The notes: a model not told the origin generated them from the sequence alone. Positions 11,701-24,238 are shown, numbered from the stretch's first letter. The stretch: DNA of 64,000 bases from Pseudocercospora fijiensis CIRAD86 (GCF_000340215.1 NW_006921535.1:1740483-1804482); one strand, 5' to 3'. A program made the numbers and translations.

Positions 11701-12491
11701 CCCTGCTGACTGTAGTTGCTCAGCAAGCTGGGCATTGGATGTCCCGTAAGTCCACCATCATCAGCGGGCTCGTCGTCCGAGGCAAGCTGATCGTCGTAGA
11801 CGGAGGGCATACTCGGTTCTCGCTCGTAACTCGCCAGGAATTCCGCAGCATGCCGCTGGGCCTTTTTCCTTTTGGCCTCTCGCTTTGCCGCACGGCGCTC
11901 CTGTTTGCGCTGTGCCTTGACATATGCCTCGAACTTCAAGTCTCGACCAAGCATAAGGTAAGGCGTGTGGACATAACAATAGCTGTCAGGGAACTGAAGC
12001 ATTGCGAAAGCATTGTGGACCTCTGGCGTGGGCTCCTCGGCAGCAGCAGACATGGTGGTATCAGGTTCTTCATGGGATGAGGCGGCCTCAGCGGCAGAAG
12101 TGAAAGCAGCGACGTCGTCAGCGTTCGTGTGAAGGGCGAGTGGGATTTGGGCGTCAGGCACATTGCCATTCACGTGTGCGGGATGCATTCCGGGCTTAGG
12201 CATATCGTCGAGGCCAAGGGCAGCGGTGTTGCGGATGCTGCTCTCTACTCCATGGTCGATGGGTTGGACAGGTGTATCGATGCCAGGCCACTGGCCAGAG
12301 CTCCGTCTGCTGTTTGCTGCGGGAGTAAAGGGTGCGGGTGCGGGTGCAGGCACGGGTGTGTGGCTCAAATGGGGATTGCTTGTCTCTGCAGCGTGCTCTT
12401 TCACATCTTCCGGCTCCGTTCCCGTCAGGATGTGCGACTCGCTCGCGGATTGTGCCGGGGCGGCAGGCGCAACAGATCCAGCACTTTCCAT
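8764..12491 (-). CDS. FHA plus forkhead transcription factor, Fhl1-type (frame broken near 11,090)
   Basis: FHL1-type proteins combine an FHA phosphopeptide domain with a forkhead DNA-binding domain and control ribosomal-protein genes with Ifh1. Here the N-terminal half (12491 to about 11,091, about 466 residues) has an Ala/Pro-rich leader and an FHA region (from about 163, with YLMLGRD at 178-184 and a GSISKEHLLLKY strand). The C-terminal half is in another frame (about 11,090 to 8764). It has a GK/DK repeat (10,920-10,980), an AT-hook-like GPGRPPKNG (about 10,635-10,668), a forkhead domain (about 9,990-10,252, including SVGWQSSVRHNLLQSD and GKGKYWTIDHNY) and a Gln/Pro/Ala-rich tail. The frame changes where DDVALAG meets a KKKAKK run. 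A CACAG lies there, but I found no good donor. A one-base loss or a two-base CA duplication would also fit. Together about 1,240 residues. Confidence 0.85.
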
Positions 12492-13508
12492 CTTTCGTGG
12501 TGTGGGCCAAGATGACAGTGCATTGCGTCCTCCGATCGGGCCAGCAGGAGTCTTTGCAGCTTCGCGTGGATGGTGCAGGCCAGGGTGCGGGTGCAGTGCG
12601 GACGATGGGCCTGCAGCAGTAGGGAATTGTGCGACAGGTGGACGAGGGTGGTGTGCGCGATGTCCTGCTGCTGCTGCTGCTGCTGCTGCCTGATCGTGGG
12701 CTCGTAAGGTGGGAAGGAGTGAGGTCGGGCCTGCACTTTGTCGAGATGTTCCTGCTCAAGAAGTTAGAGCAGCGCGGTGAAGGGAAGGACGATCTGCATC
12801 GCCGGCATCAAGCGGCGTTAGCTCCGAAGGCACGGGCCTCAGCCAAGGGTATCGGACAACAAAGTCGTGGTTCCAGAACTCAATCTCTTCTTGCACGCTT
12901 CGTATCGTCTTTCGCATAGTATGGCATGTCGAGTCCAGTGAAGTCAGTCTTCCGGCAATGGTACGTCGCTGCTTCGACTGACATCCTGTTGCCTTCCACA
13001 CGCAGTTCTGGGCCAGACTCCGTATCGAACAGGCGAGTAGAAGTGGTCCCGCAAGAGCCGCTTTCAGTACCACAACTTCCCTCACATGCCGTGCCACGTC
13101 TGGCCTCTGAACGTGGACTTCACGTTGTGCTTCGGGTATGTAGATGCTTTACTCACTTGCATAATTCGCGAACGCCTGTGCGCCTCTCTGTACTGTATTC
13201 CACGAGTCCATCAGAGTCATCGACGAACGTCCATTTCCCGTCTGAGCAAAGGAGTTGCCTGCCATCATTGCATCTTGACCAGGAAGTGTCACGACGGTGC
13301 GCAGTCTTGGCTGCTTGATGTATACCCGCGTCAAGCTGTGCAAGTCTTGTTGGGCGCATGCTGTAGCGGCCAAGACCTTGCCTCTTGCCTCAGCCGAACC
13401 AGAGCCTTCAGCCTGACGAGCTGGGCGTACCATGAAATAAAGCTCAACGGAGTGGATACACAGCTGGCGATTGTGCCACTCAGCCTACGCATATCCGCTT
13501 ACCACAAG
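12492..13508. other. intergenic / 5' regions of two divergent genes
   Basis: Between the FHL1-like start (-) and the oxygenase start (+). A minus-strand frame beginning at an ATG near 12,917 and ending at 12,756 encodes about 53 residues with a somewhat protein-like composition (FWNHDFVVRYPWLRP), but no family is recognised and it may be chance or an upstream exon. The rest shows nothing supported. Confidence 0.35.
12665..12690 (-). repeat. (CAG)n triplet run upstream of FHL1-like gene
   Basis: Eight consecutive CTG units on the + strand (CAG on the - strand), about 175 bp upstream of the FHL1-like start codon, so probably in its 5' UTR or promoter. In one frame it would read poly-Gln, but no gene supports that reading. 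Confidence 0.7.
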
Positions 13509-14390
13509 ATGGTCGCCAAATCAAAATCGACCAAGAGGTCAGCAAATACCATCGAACCGAGGCCGGACAAGGCCACCACAATGCAACTTGCTACATCACA
13601 GCACAACCACGCCCCATACTGGCCACCTATCCAAACTCTGCCGTCCTCGGAGCTCGCAATCGAGATTCTGTTGAAAGACCAGATTTTGACAATCTCCCAG
13701 CTTTGGACGAGTAAACTTTGCAAATCCTACGTGACCTTCCTCAAGACGCTGCCGCTAGTGACCACCCCCGGCAAGCCGAAAAAAGGCGAGGCTGTAAGGG
13801 TGAACGACAGGTACCAGGTCAACGATGCGCGCTTCGCCGAGCAGCTATGGTCATGCACTGCCTTGAAAGATCTCGTCACTCAGCCCGTCATCGACGGCGT
13901 GGAGCTCGATGAAAATGCGCGCTCGGAGCTCTGGGGCGGCGACGTCTTGGGTCTGAATCCCAATATACGCATCTATCGCTACAGCAAAGGGCAATTTTTC
14001 GATCAGCACTGTGAGTAGACGCGAACGCAAATGAGCTTGTTGTGATAGAAGCTATGATTGGGCTGATACAGTAAGCTTTCTACAGATGATGACAGCAACA
14101 ACATCGATTTCCCTTCGGCCGAATCTCCGAACCGTGTCGCAGCGAAGACGACCTGGACGCTTCTTCTCTATTTGACCTCGCCAGCAACTGGATGCCAAGG
14201 CGGCGAGACAGTGTTCTATCCTGAAGCGTCGAGTAAGCGCGAGGCTGCGCCGCCGCCGGTCGTCGCCGAGCTAGAAGTCGGCATGGCACTCTTGCATAGA
14301 CATGGCAAAGACTGTCTTCTGCATGAAGGTCGCGAGGTCACCGAAGGCGAGAAATGGGTTATTCGAAGCGATCTGGTAGTGAAACGGTGA
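13509..14390 (+). CDS. 2-oxoglutarate/Fe(II)-dependent oxygenase (prolyl-4-hydroxylase-like fold)
   Basis: Exons 13509-14010 and 14086-14390, intron of 75 nt (GTGAGT donor, TCTACAG acceptor, phase 1), 268 residues. The family uses Fe(II) and 2-oxoglutarate to hydroxylate a substrate. The iron-binding H-x-D triad is visible: H167 and D169 (QHYDD, split by the intron) and H247 (LLHEG), with R261 (WVIRSDL) as the likely 2-oxoglutarate anchor. GGETVFYPE (206-214) is the conserved strand between them. The intron falls exactly in the H-x-D motif, which confirms the splice choice. I start at 13509 because the in-frame sequence upstream (from 13,086) looks non-coding. The substrate is unknown. Confidence 0.85.
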
Positions 14391-15441
14391 AATCTGGAAG
14401 TTTTTTTTGCGATCGGCTCTCCGTCTGCAATGAGCCGCCGCTCGATGGGTTAGAAAAAGCTCCTTCCACTGCACTTGGATACGGTCCAGTCAAAGATATG
14501 AGAATGCGCTCATTTTCCGCAGACCACTCTTGAGCCCGTGGAGGCTGGGAAGGCGCCTGTCATCTACCTTTTCCCCTCCCCTGCCGCATACTCAGCACTT
14601 CGCTTGGCATAAGGCCAAAACGGTTCTTGATCTCAGGCCTTTGCCTATGTCTGGCCTTCTCCATCGAGATCTGTCACGCTTGCAGTCCACCTGTTCCCCA
14701 GAAGTAGATCTCAACCCAACGTCGGCCATACTTTCGACCTCTTCCAAGCCACTTGATACGACAAGCCAAGCCTGTCCGTTGAAGCGCTTCCCCAAAGTTG
14801 CGAGCCCGATCGTTCCCACTGCCGAACGAGATCTCGAAACGAGTCGATAAGTCCGAACTTGTCGGCCTACGATGTTACTTGACCAACCTTTGCAGTCATA
14901 GTAGCGCTCTATAGTGATGGGTTCTCCATGACTGCCCAGACATTGCCTCCCTCTGGGGTGAACCACTCAAAGAGTCTCCCTCAGCAAGCCGCGCCGTGTC
15001 ACCGACGTGGCGGAATTCAAACTTGATCTGGAAAAGTCAGCTCGAGGTATACGGGCCGAGTAGTCCCGGTTGGTTGGCTGGTGCACTACTCATCACGAGA
15101 TCGCTTGAGTGGGAAAGAATACCCGTGTCGATGATATGCCAAGATGATGCAGCCAGGCAGGTATTTCCGATTGGCTTCACCTGGTCCTTCGATCATCTGC
15201 CGCTCATGAACAAGAGGGAGATGGCGATTGTATAGCACGGCATTGCCCTTCGTTCCACGTCACCTGGTTCAGCATGCGAGCGTAGACCTACGGCGTAGAT
15301 GGGGATGCGGAAGACAGGCGCAGCAATAACATTGTGAGAGAGGAAAGAGGTTCGGAGGCAGTTGATGAGCACAACCAGCCTCATAAAATTGTTCACTGTA
15401 CAACAAACTGTACAGATAGCCACATCTAGGCATTAGTCCAT

Positions 15442-15495
<54 letters not shown>

Positions 15496-15780
15496 TTCTT
15501 TCCTTCCAAGGAAATTGTCTCGACTGCGCTTTTAACGCGAATGTACGGTATCTCGAAAACACACAAACGAGCAGCATAAGACGAGATGTGTATGCTGAAC
15601 ATCCTCCCTGGGTATAGAAGCTGTACATGCCGTCCGTGATGCAATGAGCGAACGCCGCGCTGCAGCAAACAAACAAACAAAAAACTCCGTGTCCTCGAAT
15701 AGATCAAAATCCAAGATTGTCTGGTCTGGATGAGCCTCGCAAATGGCTCAGTAGTGAATCCCTCTCCTTTCCTTTATCCA
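14391..15780. other. intergenic with a possible unresolved minus-strand gene end
   Basis: No gene is called. On the minus strand, about 14,909-15,200 contains protein-like stretches: IKFEFRHVGDTARLAEG after a strong intron end (GCTGAC then TTTTCCAG), and in another frame RLFEWFTPEGGNVWAVMENP followed by TAG at 14,911-14,909. Joining them needs a one-base change at a GGG run near 14,975. No family is recognised. The remainder, including 15,500-15,780, shows nothing. Confidence 0.3.
15442..15494. repeat. compound microsatellite (CT)n(AC)n
   Basis: A clean run of CT dinucleotides followed directly by AC dinucleotides with one small interruption. It lies 3' of the long protein gene at 15,781-20,650 and outside any called exon. 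Confidence 0.9.
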
Positions 15781-18700
15781 TTACATATCCAGATATCCAG
15801 CAGATTGCTGCTTTCTTCTCGACCCGAATACGCTACTGAAGAAGCCGCTCAAACTTCTCTTGCTACTTGTACTAGCGCTAATGCTCGCCTTGCTGTTGTG
15901 TCTGTTCATGTTGGCCGAAGATTTCGTTTGCATACCAGCTCCGCGAAGAGGCTCAACGCGGTCGACTTGTTTGGTAGGAGGCTCGGATGGTCCGGAGCTT
16001 CGCAGGAAGTCAGCCAGTTCGGTTGTGCCTCCGAAATTGACACTCCTGGGGCCGTCATTGCGAGCCTCAAGCTTTGCCCGCGACTTTGTGATTGGGCCAA
16101 CGGCGATGGCAGTAGTGCCGTTACGTTGTGCATTGGTCTTCGGAGGTACCTGTGGGCCATCCCGAGCTGCAGCTGAGCCACGACGACCCATGGACACTGC
16201 ATCTGCTCCGAAAGTCTTCAAGCCTCCTGTGGCTATCTGAGAACTGCCGCGAGGAGGAGGAACGGCTGCACTCGCGCTCTGCGATTTGATGCCGTTTGCA
16301 GTAGCACGCGGGTTATTGGTCTCGGGTGGCTCCGAGTTTCGAAGGAAGTCAATAAGAGACTCTTCTTGACGTCTGTTCTTGGGCAACGCAGTGAGAAGAT
16401 CATCATCTTCGTCGTCGGACAAGTCGATAGAGTAAGGGTCCTTGTTTCTGAATCGCTGTTTGGGCACAGCTTCTCCTAATGAAAGTACCGTCTTCGGAGT
16501 GGCTGAAGTCAATCGAGGTGGATGGTCTGCGTAAGCAGGGTGAGTGTTGTCAGTCGTTGTACTCGTGTTACTGTTCTGAAGCAGCGCGGATCTGGAATTG
16601 GCTGATGCGCGATTTGATGACTTGGCCGAGGAAGCACTTCTCACACTCGGTGCGATACTGCTGACAGGAATGTTGGTATTCAGCTTCAAATCAGGCTGGA
16701 CGGCGATCCTATCGCCCCATTCTTGAAGCTGGTCCGAGTCCATGGTTGTTCGGAATGGAGCCACGGTCCTGGAGATACGGTGTTGTCGCTGCTCACCAGC
16801 AGCAGATGCCGTGCCGCCGTTTGGTCCTGTCCGAATGAAGTCGATCAGCTCGGAAGTGCCATCAGCATTATTTATCTGCGCATTCCTCGGCTGCATGTTG
16901 ACTTTCTGGGTGTTAATGGTAGAAGCTGAGGCTGGCATGGGAGGTACAGGTGGCGCATCTGCAGCTTGAGTTACTGTTCTGGTCATGCTGCGAGTAGATG
17001 CTGCAGGCGAATGAGACCGAGGTGTATGAATGCTGGGCTCCCTTCCAAGAGAATGTAAGGATATCGATGAGCGATTGCTGACCAGAGGCCGGATTTCTGG
17101 TTCTTTGCTGGGTCCAGTAGATCTGATGAAGTCAGCGAAATCCCTTGTAGATTCAGTAAGAACTTGTGGTTCGCGGGCCATGAGCCCGCTCTTCCGGTGC
17201 ACACTAGTGTTGCGAACTGGAGGCCGGGAGATAGATCGTCGGTGCTCCCTCTTCGTACTTCGGCTTTCGTCGTCATCTGAAGCCGCGGTGGCTTGCTTGG
17301 ATACCTGACTTCTCCCAGTGCGTGTGTCCTCAACTGGAACAGCAGGGACCGCAATTTGCTTCTTCGGGGAGGAAGGCGTTTTGTCTGTGCTACGCGAGCT
17401 CGTTGCTTGCGTACGCGGGACGGCTTCAGTAGGCGACTGATCTCTCAATCAGTAAGGTTCTTGCAACGTGTCACACAAGGAGACTTACGGGACCACCTCT
17501 CACGCTTTCCGGTGTAAGGGTGTATTTGACTGTATCACCACCTTGCACAAACATCTCAAAATCCTCTGGGCCTTTGATACTAGCGCTGGTGAGCGGGTTC
17601 TTGTCGGAGTCCTCCTTATGTCTGCTGTCTCGCTTATTGCTTCCCATCTTGAAGACTACAGGATGCTCCTGAACGGGCACAGCTGAAGCGGGTTCTGATA
17701 CTGATGCCGATTTCCTGGAGTGTGCTGTCCATGATGTGCTCTCCTTTACAGCTGCAGAGAATGACTGACGCCATGGCGAAGGAGTCTTCTCAGGCGCAGG
17801 AGCTTGCGAAGTTGAGACTGTGAGTCCAGCTGGAGGTCCACTGCGTGCTGGGGATGGCTGCACCGGCGACCTGCTCCGCTCACCCGTGACAGCCTGATTC
17901 TTGACCTTCTCCAATGGTAAAGCTTTCGGCGTCAGAGAGCGTTTCGCCAGGAAACTGGCTGGGGTTGTAAGTTGCGGTTCTGTCTCGAGGGGCGACGGCG
18001 GATTGTCCTGTCTGGTAAGTGCAGGTTGTTCTTCCGTAGGTGCGAGAATGATATTGGACCATCGCTTCGGTGCTGGGTTCGCGAGACTGTCCCTTGCATG
18101 GTAGCATTCCTCCTGCGGCAACTCGCCTGTCGAAACAGCAGTATCTGATGTTCTTGCAACTCCAATGTCGCCAGAGCCATCCGCGGCATGCTCTGACTCG
18201 ATGTCACGCGACAAATGCCTTGGTCTCACGATAGGTTGTGGCAGCTCACTCCCGTCGTCGAGTGCGAAGCTTTCCTGGCTGGTTTTGGGAGATCTGGCCG
18301 CCCTCGGAGTCGTTGAGTCGCGAGAGAACTCGGGCTCGATGGGCGGCACTTTTTCAGCAGACCTGGTCCTTTCGGCGTCCCACGAAGTACGCTTGTTCGC
18401 AGGAGGTATGCTCAACCGCTTTGTGTCCACAAGCTGCTTCTGGTTGTCTCGCTCTTCAATATGGTCATCTTCAGCTTCTGGAGGAGGTTCAAGCTGCCCG
18501 CTCTTAATTAAATCAACCATGCTCTTCTTGTCGACCAATGTTCTCTCTGGATGCTTCTCAATCGGCGTGTCCACAGGCTCCGTGCCTGATTTTTCGACGG
18601 CAGCGCCTTCGACTGCATCCTCGGCGATCTTTTCGCAAGGCATCGCTCGCAAGCTGTCGCCATATACCAATGCCACGGCGGCCGCTGCGGCAGCAGCTGA

Positions 18701-20650
18701 GCCGGCGGCGGCGCCTCCAAATCTCTTGTAGCCGGCTGAAGCTTGTGGACTTACACCGTACATCACCGCTGTCGCAGCCGCTGTGGCAGTCGTCAAGCTG
18801 GCTGCGGCAGTACCCAGCAGGCCTGAGAAATCAAATGGGTGACCATCGCTGGCGGGCAGCTCGGTTTGGTCGTTGTCCTGGCTTTGTGCGGGTTGCCCGG
18901 CAGCCGCTTCGTCATGCTGGGATGCCATCTCTGTTGCTTCGGGCAGCTTCTTGGGACCGGCGTCTGTTTCAGCGGCGGCTGCACCTACAGTCTCAACATC
19001 TGCAGGGACCGGCTCTGGGGCATCTCTCGCTGGAAACGACACAGGTGAAAACCGCACTGGGACCGACTGCGAACGCTGCCGCCTCATGAGCGCGGTCTTC
19101 TCGGGCGGCGTCGTTTCTGACATCGCTAAAACAGACGCATCGGACTCAGCATTGATTTGCAGTATGTTGGCGATCAAGCTCCAAGGCGCTGAGCCGGTCA
19201 AGCTCTTCCGTCGCAGGTGCAATGGCTCCACGGGTGTCGTGCTCCCATCTCCCTCGGCTTCGTCGGGATCCCTGGCCAAACCAGGAACCTCGATTTCATC
19301 GACATCCCGCCTTTCGTCGCGCTCCATGGGGAGAGGGATATTTGCAGCGAGAACATGCTCGGGGTACTGTGCTTCTGGAAGTTCTTCGACTCCGTCCTCG
19401 AGCCCATCCCGGTCGTCCACACTGGTAGATGCAGGCCGAGAGTCATCCACAGCGGAGACAGATTCAGGGCCATTGCCGAAGCTGCTGCGTGTGGGGCTCA
19501 TTACTGCTCCACCAAAATGATCCCTGCTGAGGCGGCGAGAGAAGTTGTTGCTGGTGAGGTGCGTAGGAGTTGGCGGTAAACCATTACTGTTGTTGCTGCC
19601 AAGTAAGTGGTTCCGCAACGACTTGCGCCACGTGCGCCAAAGACGCCCGAGCGTGGAGTTCAGTGCAACCTTTTCCATGTCGTAGTCTTCCACGGTTACG
19701 CCATCCACGGGTGTTACCATGCCGGAAGCTGACATTGTTACACGCAGACTCCGGCTTTGACGGCGTGCGCGGCTAGCAGCTGCTTGACCGGCCACTTGCA
19801 GCACCTGCTCCGCTACGTATTCCAGCACTGAGGTCAGGAAGATGGCTGCAGCCCAAGACACAAGTCCTGTAGAGTGTGAAAACCTCCGATCGCCGCCATG
19901 AAACAGCTCGTCTTCGCGCACATGACGCTCCTCGTCATCGTCCTCCATCTCGCCTAAGCGGATGTAGACCATGACGCGCAGCCTTGTGCGCTTCCAGACG
20001 AGCTCTGTGTCCCAGAGCCGCTGTCGCTCGGCCACAGATTGTCTCTGATTCATCTCCTCTTCTTCCTCCTCACCCCCAGCCAGCAGCTCCGCCAATTCCT
20101 CCTCTGCGCTACTGATGGCATCGCTCGCCAATCTGGATTTGAGCACTTCAATCACAGCGGGTCGCAATGCCGTCAATGTGGTCGATTTGGCAGTTGCCAG
20201 CATCGAGTATAGCAGCTGGTCCAGAAAGGCATTGACGAGGGCCAAAGCTGCAGGTGAGAACTGCATTTCGTCTCGATTCGATCGAGCCGAGCCCCGATTA
20301 TCCCCATCGCCGTCATCGTCGCTGAGGCGTCGTTTCGTCTCGCTGACAACCTGGGACGCGCCGAAGGGGGCGATGTATGCCGGCGGCGGGTGCACGTTGG
20401 TGGGCGTTGCCGGCTCTTTGGCCCATGCTACTGACGAGTAGCTGGAGATGCTGGGGCTTCGCGACATGTTCATGCCTGGCGAACTGAAGTGCGGAGCATG
20501 TGCTAGATTGAAGGCATCGCCGCGGTTCGAGAGGCGTTGCAGTTGCAGGCTGGAGTGGCTGGAGGGAGGCAATGGGAAGTCGGTTTGCAGCAATGGGCTC
20601 ACAGGCGTTTCCGCTCTACTGGAAGGGTAGAGGTTTGCCATGGCGGCCAT
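15781..20650 (-). CDS. long low-complexity protein, histone-fold-like N-terminus and DF(I/L)R repeats
   Basis: Exons 20650-17489 and 17436-15781, one 52-nt intron (GTAAGT donor, GATCAG acceptor, phase 0), 1,605 residues. Function unknown. Residues about 130-330 form a helical, acidic region that resembles the histone-fold-like domain of a conserved filamentous-fungal family sometimes labelled Flo11-like (ALALVNAFLDQLLYSM, LRPAVIEVLKSRL, then LEYVAEQVLQVAG). An Ala-rich stretch follows near 660-720, then long Ser/Pro/Glu-rich disorder. The C-terminal part carries four spaced copies of a short motif: DFADFIRSTGPS (about 1153), ELIDFIRTGP (1250), SLIDFLRNSEPP (1414) and ELADFLRSSGPSEPP (1527). 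The last residues are basic and aromatic (SGFFSSVFGSRRKQ), a possible membrane or partner site. The ATG at 20641 is an alternative start. The family name is from memory and uncertain. Confidence 0.8.
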
Positions 20651-21142
20651 GGTTCAGGCGAGCACCGCGAGTGCAGCAGAACCGCAGGGCAGCAGCAGGA
20701 CAGCCGGCGTTGCTCGGTGGCTCGCCCAGTCGACGGCCCTGACGGCCTCTTCTAGAGCCAAGCTAAAAGCGCGGCTCGAAATCGGCCCCTTGGACGCGCG
20801 CTCTCTCTCTGACTCTCTCTCTCTCTCTCCCTCTCTCTGTCTTAGGGTTGTCTCTATTCCCGGGCGAACATCAATTGCAGAGGGGTGTCGCAGCGTCGAC
20901 CAGTCGCCCCACGCGGCGCAGGGAACGGCATGAAGGCCAGAGAGGACCAATTGCCAATTGCTCTCGCAGCAGAGCAGCGCAAGAGGAGTGTTCTGCGGGT
21001 TGTTTATTGGGGAAGCAGGGAGGAACACGGGAAGGGCAGCATGCACGCACTAGCATCTATTCTAGCAGGCCGATCTGTGCGCTTATTAGGCTTTCCATCC
21101 GGCCGTGTTTAGAAAGGCGGCTCGTGCGCCTGCTGCATGCAC
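20651..21142. other. upstream region of the long protein gene, CT-rich tract
   Basis: A pyrimidine-rich stretch of CT repeats at about 20,803-20,840 (GA-rich on the gene's own strand) lies 155-190 bp upstream of the start codon, a common feature of fungal promoters. No separate gene is supported before the transposon at 21,151. Confidence 0.45.
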
Positions 21143-21150
21143 AGTAGTCA

Positions 21151-24100
21151 CAGTAGTTAGAGATGTAGAATCACGGTGCGTTTAATTTCCGGGCTTATAA
21201 ACACCGTGTACACCTTATAAACATATACGAGACACAGATTAATTAGCAGGTAGATCTAGTTATTATAGCGTATCCTATACAAAATAAAACAATAAAGGAA
21301 ATAAGAATATAGAGCGTAAATAGTAACAATCTTAGTATATAAACAGCCCTACTAGCTACTAGTTGTTCTACTAGCTATTCTACTAACTGTTACTATTAGT
21401 AGTAAGGTCGACAACGTTACTATCGTCGTCTATATTATCTATATTACCGCCGCTATTACGAGTATATTCGAAGTCGCCTTGTAGCTTAAATACTTCCTTT
21501 AGTATATCCTATAGATCTACGTAACTGTCGTCTATAAGCTTACTATCGTCTAGGTTATACTTAATATATAGATTCTAGTAGATAAAGACTAACTTCTCGA
21601 GCACTTCGTAGCTTAATCTATTACGCTTAAGGCTTTAAATAAAGCTAAAGGCAGACTAGTTGCGCTTAGCAGTGCCGGTTGTTAGACAAAGAGATAAGGC
21701 TAGCATATAGAGGTTAGTAAGCTTAGAGTACGAGTCTTAGAAGTTATTAGCCTACTATAGTAACGGTATCCGGCTCTTTCTAGCTACCTATATAACGGGG
21801 TTACTAAATAGACCTTGTCGGCTTCTAAGTATAAAGATATCGTTTAGAAGTTGTCTAGCGCGTATATTAATCTTATCTCTTAACTCGTTATAGTCTAGAT
21901 AGGTAGCGGACATGCGTTGCTACTTAGTATAGTACTCGATAAGGAAGGGGGTAAGGGATTTAACTTCGTCGTTGTTAATTAGTATAAACTACTTCTTAGG
22001 GTCGGAGCGCTCGGAAACATTAGCTAGATAGGCAATTAGCATAATAGGCTAATAACTAATAGCGTTATTAGTCCGCTAGAGGGTTCTATAGTTAAAGAAC
22101 TTATAGTACCTTCTACCGCCTTTCTATATATATCTCTATTTCCTTGTTTAAGACGAGATTTAGAGCCTTATCGATTATAGTATTTATAAGCTAGCGCTAG
22201 TTGCTATATACGTGTAATAGCTTTAGTCTATCTAACTCTAAGGCAATAGTAACCTTTAGGAATAGCTCTATTAAGTCGTAATAGCTAAGGGAAGTTAGTT
22301 AGTACGCAAAACTCGGCTTTAGCACTCACCCTCGTAGATTACGCTAGAACGAGCCTTCTTCGAAGATATTACATATCTCTAGCTAACTCTGCTACTACGT
22401 ATTAGTCGATCTATAGAAGAGGCGTTGTTTATAGTTAGCTCGGAGGTCTTTAATCTAGTATTTATTAACAAGTATGCTTTAAGCGCAGTATAGGTCGGCT
22501 TACTAGCGGACATCTCTAGGGACCTAGAAATGCCGTACTTTGCCTTTTAATATATCTAGCAGTATCTTAAAAGGTAGCTGTATATACTTAAAGTATTCTG
22601 CGATAGATTTAGCGTCGTTAGTAATTGTTCTAAGCCTTGTAATGCTAGTTGTTACTAAATGAAGGTCCCTAACTAGAAGCTAAGTAAAATAGGAGGCATA
22701 TCTTAATCGGATTAGCGTCAGATGCTACCGTACGCACTAAGTCTTATTAGCGCTTATCTATTAGTTAGTCGGGGCTTGCCGGAGGGACTATTTCTAACCT
22801 CTAATCTTCGAAATATACCTCTTCCGTAGCCGCCTTTATTACTAATGCATTATTAGCAACTATACCGACTACCTTGCCTACCGGAAACTAGTCGATAATC
22901 TCGAGAAGGCCTTTAGTATAATAAGAGGCATTACTCCTTATCGCGCTAGTAAGCTCGGACTTTATAAACTACGCCGCTCGAGGCGCAACTACGAGATAAT
23001 TAACGACTAAACGATACGCCCGATCCGACTACCTATCCGATACGATATAGAGCCGCGTACTTCTACTAACCTCTACTACTATCTTACGATATAGCTATAT
23101 ATAGAGGCGAGGTAGGTACACGTATCTAAGCTAATAGCGAGTTAGCAGTTTAAAGGCCGGTCTTATCCTCTTTATCTATCTTATAAAGGCTAGATGCTCT
23201 ATCGTACTTAATAGACTACTAGAGGCAAACACCTACTTAGTAACTAACTCGTAGAGGGCATCGTACTCGTTAGGAGTTATCTCGTCGACAAAGCCTAACC
23301 CTAGTAGTAGCACCTTCTTACGGGTAGGACGAGGGATTTCCTTAACATTATTATTACCTATAAGCGCTAGAACAGGTTCTAGCGCCTCGGTTTCTACTAC
23401 TTCTAGTAATAGATAAGGTTAATAAGTCTTCTATAGCGACTCTAGCAAGAACTAACACTTTAATAGGTATTTAATAACTCTCGAGCGCTTATTCGACGTC
23501 TAAGACTTACTATAATAGTTATACTTAGCAATAGTATAGAATTTGCTATTCGAGCGGTCTCTTATTACCTTACGCTAGTAAGGGTCTTCTATACGCTTCC
23601 GCTTGCTAAATACATAACGAGTTAGAGTAGTTGTTAGTAGACTACTAAGGGTAGCAAGCAGCGATTGCTAGCTCGAGGCGTTGTCGGATATAGTAAAAAC
23701 GATAGAGTATTTAGTAGTAGATTAAAGCTAAAGGGATTAATAAAAGAGGAGGAAACTAATAGTCTATCTATATATATTCTACTACAAAATTGCCTATATT
23801 ATATGCTTTCTAGCACGGTCTTATTTGTCCGCAATTGCTATAGTCTTGCCGCCGAGTTCTCGTCGGTATTTGTAATTTCCCTATAGTAGATTAGGTCTAT
23901 ATCTAATAGGCTCTATTACCTTTCTATAACTATTACTTTTGTATATAGTATTGCTTATAAACGCTATTATAATACGAAAAGTCGCGAGCAGGCGCGTTAG
24001 TAATATAGTATAGACAAGGGTATAAAGAAATCTCTATAGCGCTAGTATGTTAACTAAGGGCACTAGCTAGCTACTAAGTACTAAAGCAACCAAACTAGCT

Positions 24101-24230
24101 ATTCTAAGCCATTATAACTACATTCGGTTATTTACATTTGTGTTTATAAGACCGGCGCCAATATAGGTCGTATACACCGTGATATCACCGTATACACGAA
24201 CCTTGTGATGTTGTGTCTAACATCGCTAAC
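21151..24230 (-). mobile_element. RIP-degraded hAT-type DNA transposon
   Basis: A 3.08-kb TA-rich island bounded by copies of AGTAGTCA at 21143-21150 and 24231-24238 (the match extends to ACAGTAGTCAC), the 8-bp duplication size typical of hAT elements. The ends are partly inverted: GTTAGAGATGTAGA at the left and, read inward from the right, GTTAGCGATGTTAGA. On the minus strand at about 21,500-21,690 a stop-broken frame still spells the hAT C-terminal dimerisation domain: SAFSFI, then LKRNRLSYEVLEKLVFIY. The transposase therefore ran right to left and is dead. Premature TAG codons stand where Trp or Gln is usual in the family. Confidence 0.8.
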
Positions 24231-24238
24231 AGTAGTCA

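Noticed and set aside
12756..13097. 113-codon minus-strand frame upstream of the FHL1-like gene
   Set aside because: Only its last 50 or so residues look protein-like; no family, no clear splice partners, and it may be 5' UTR or chance.
15442..15494. CRISPR-like or regulatory repeat array
   Set aside because: Plain dinucleotide microsatellite in a eukaryote; the Cys-Val and Arg-Glu repeats in translated frames are artefacts.
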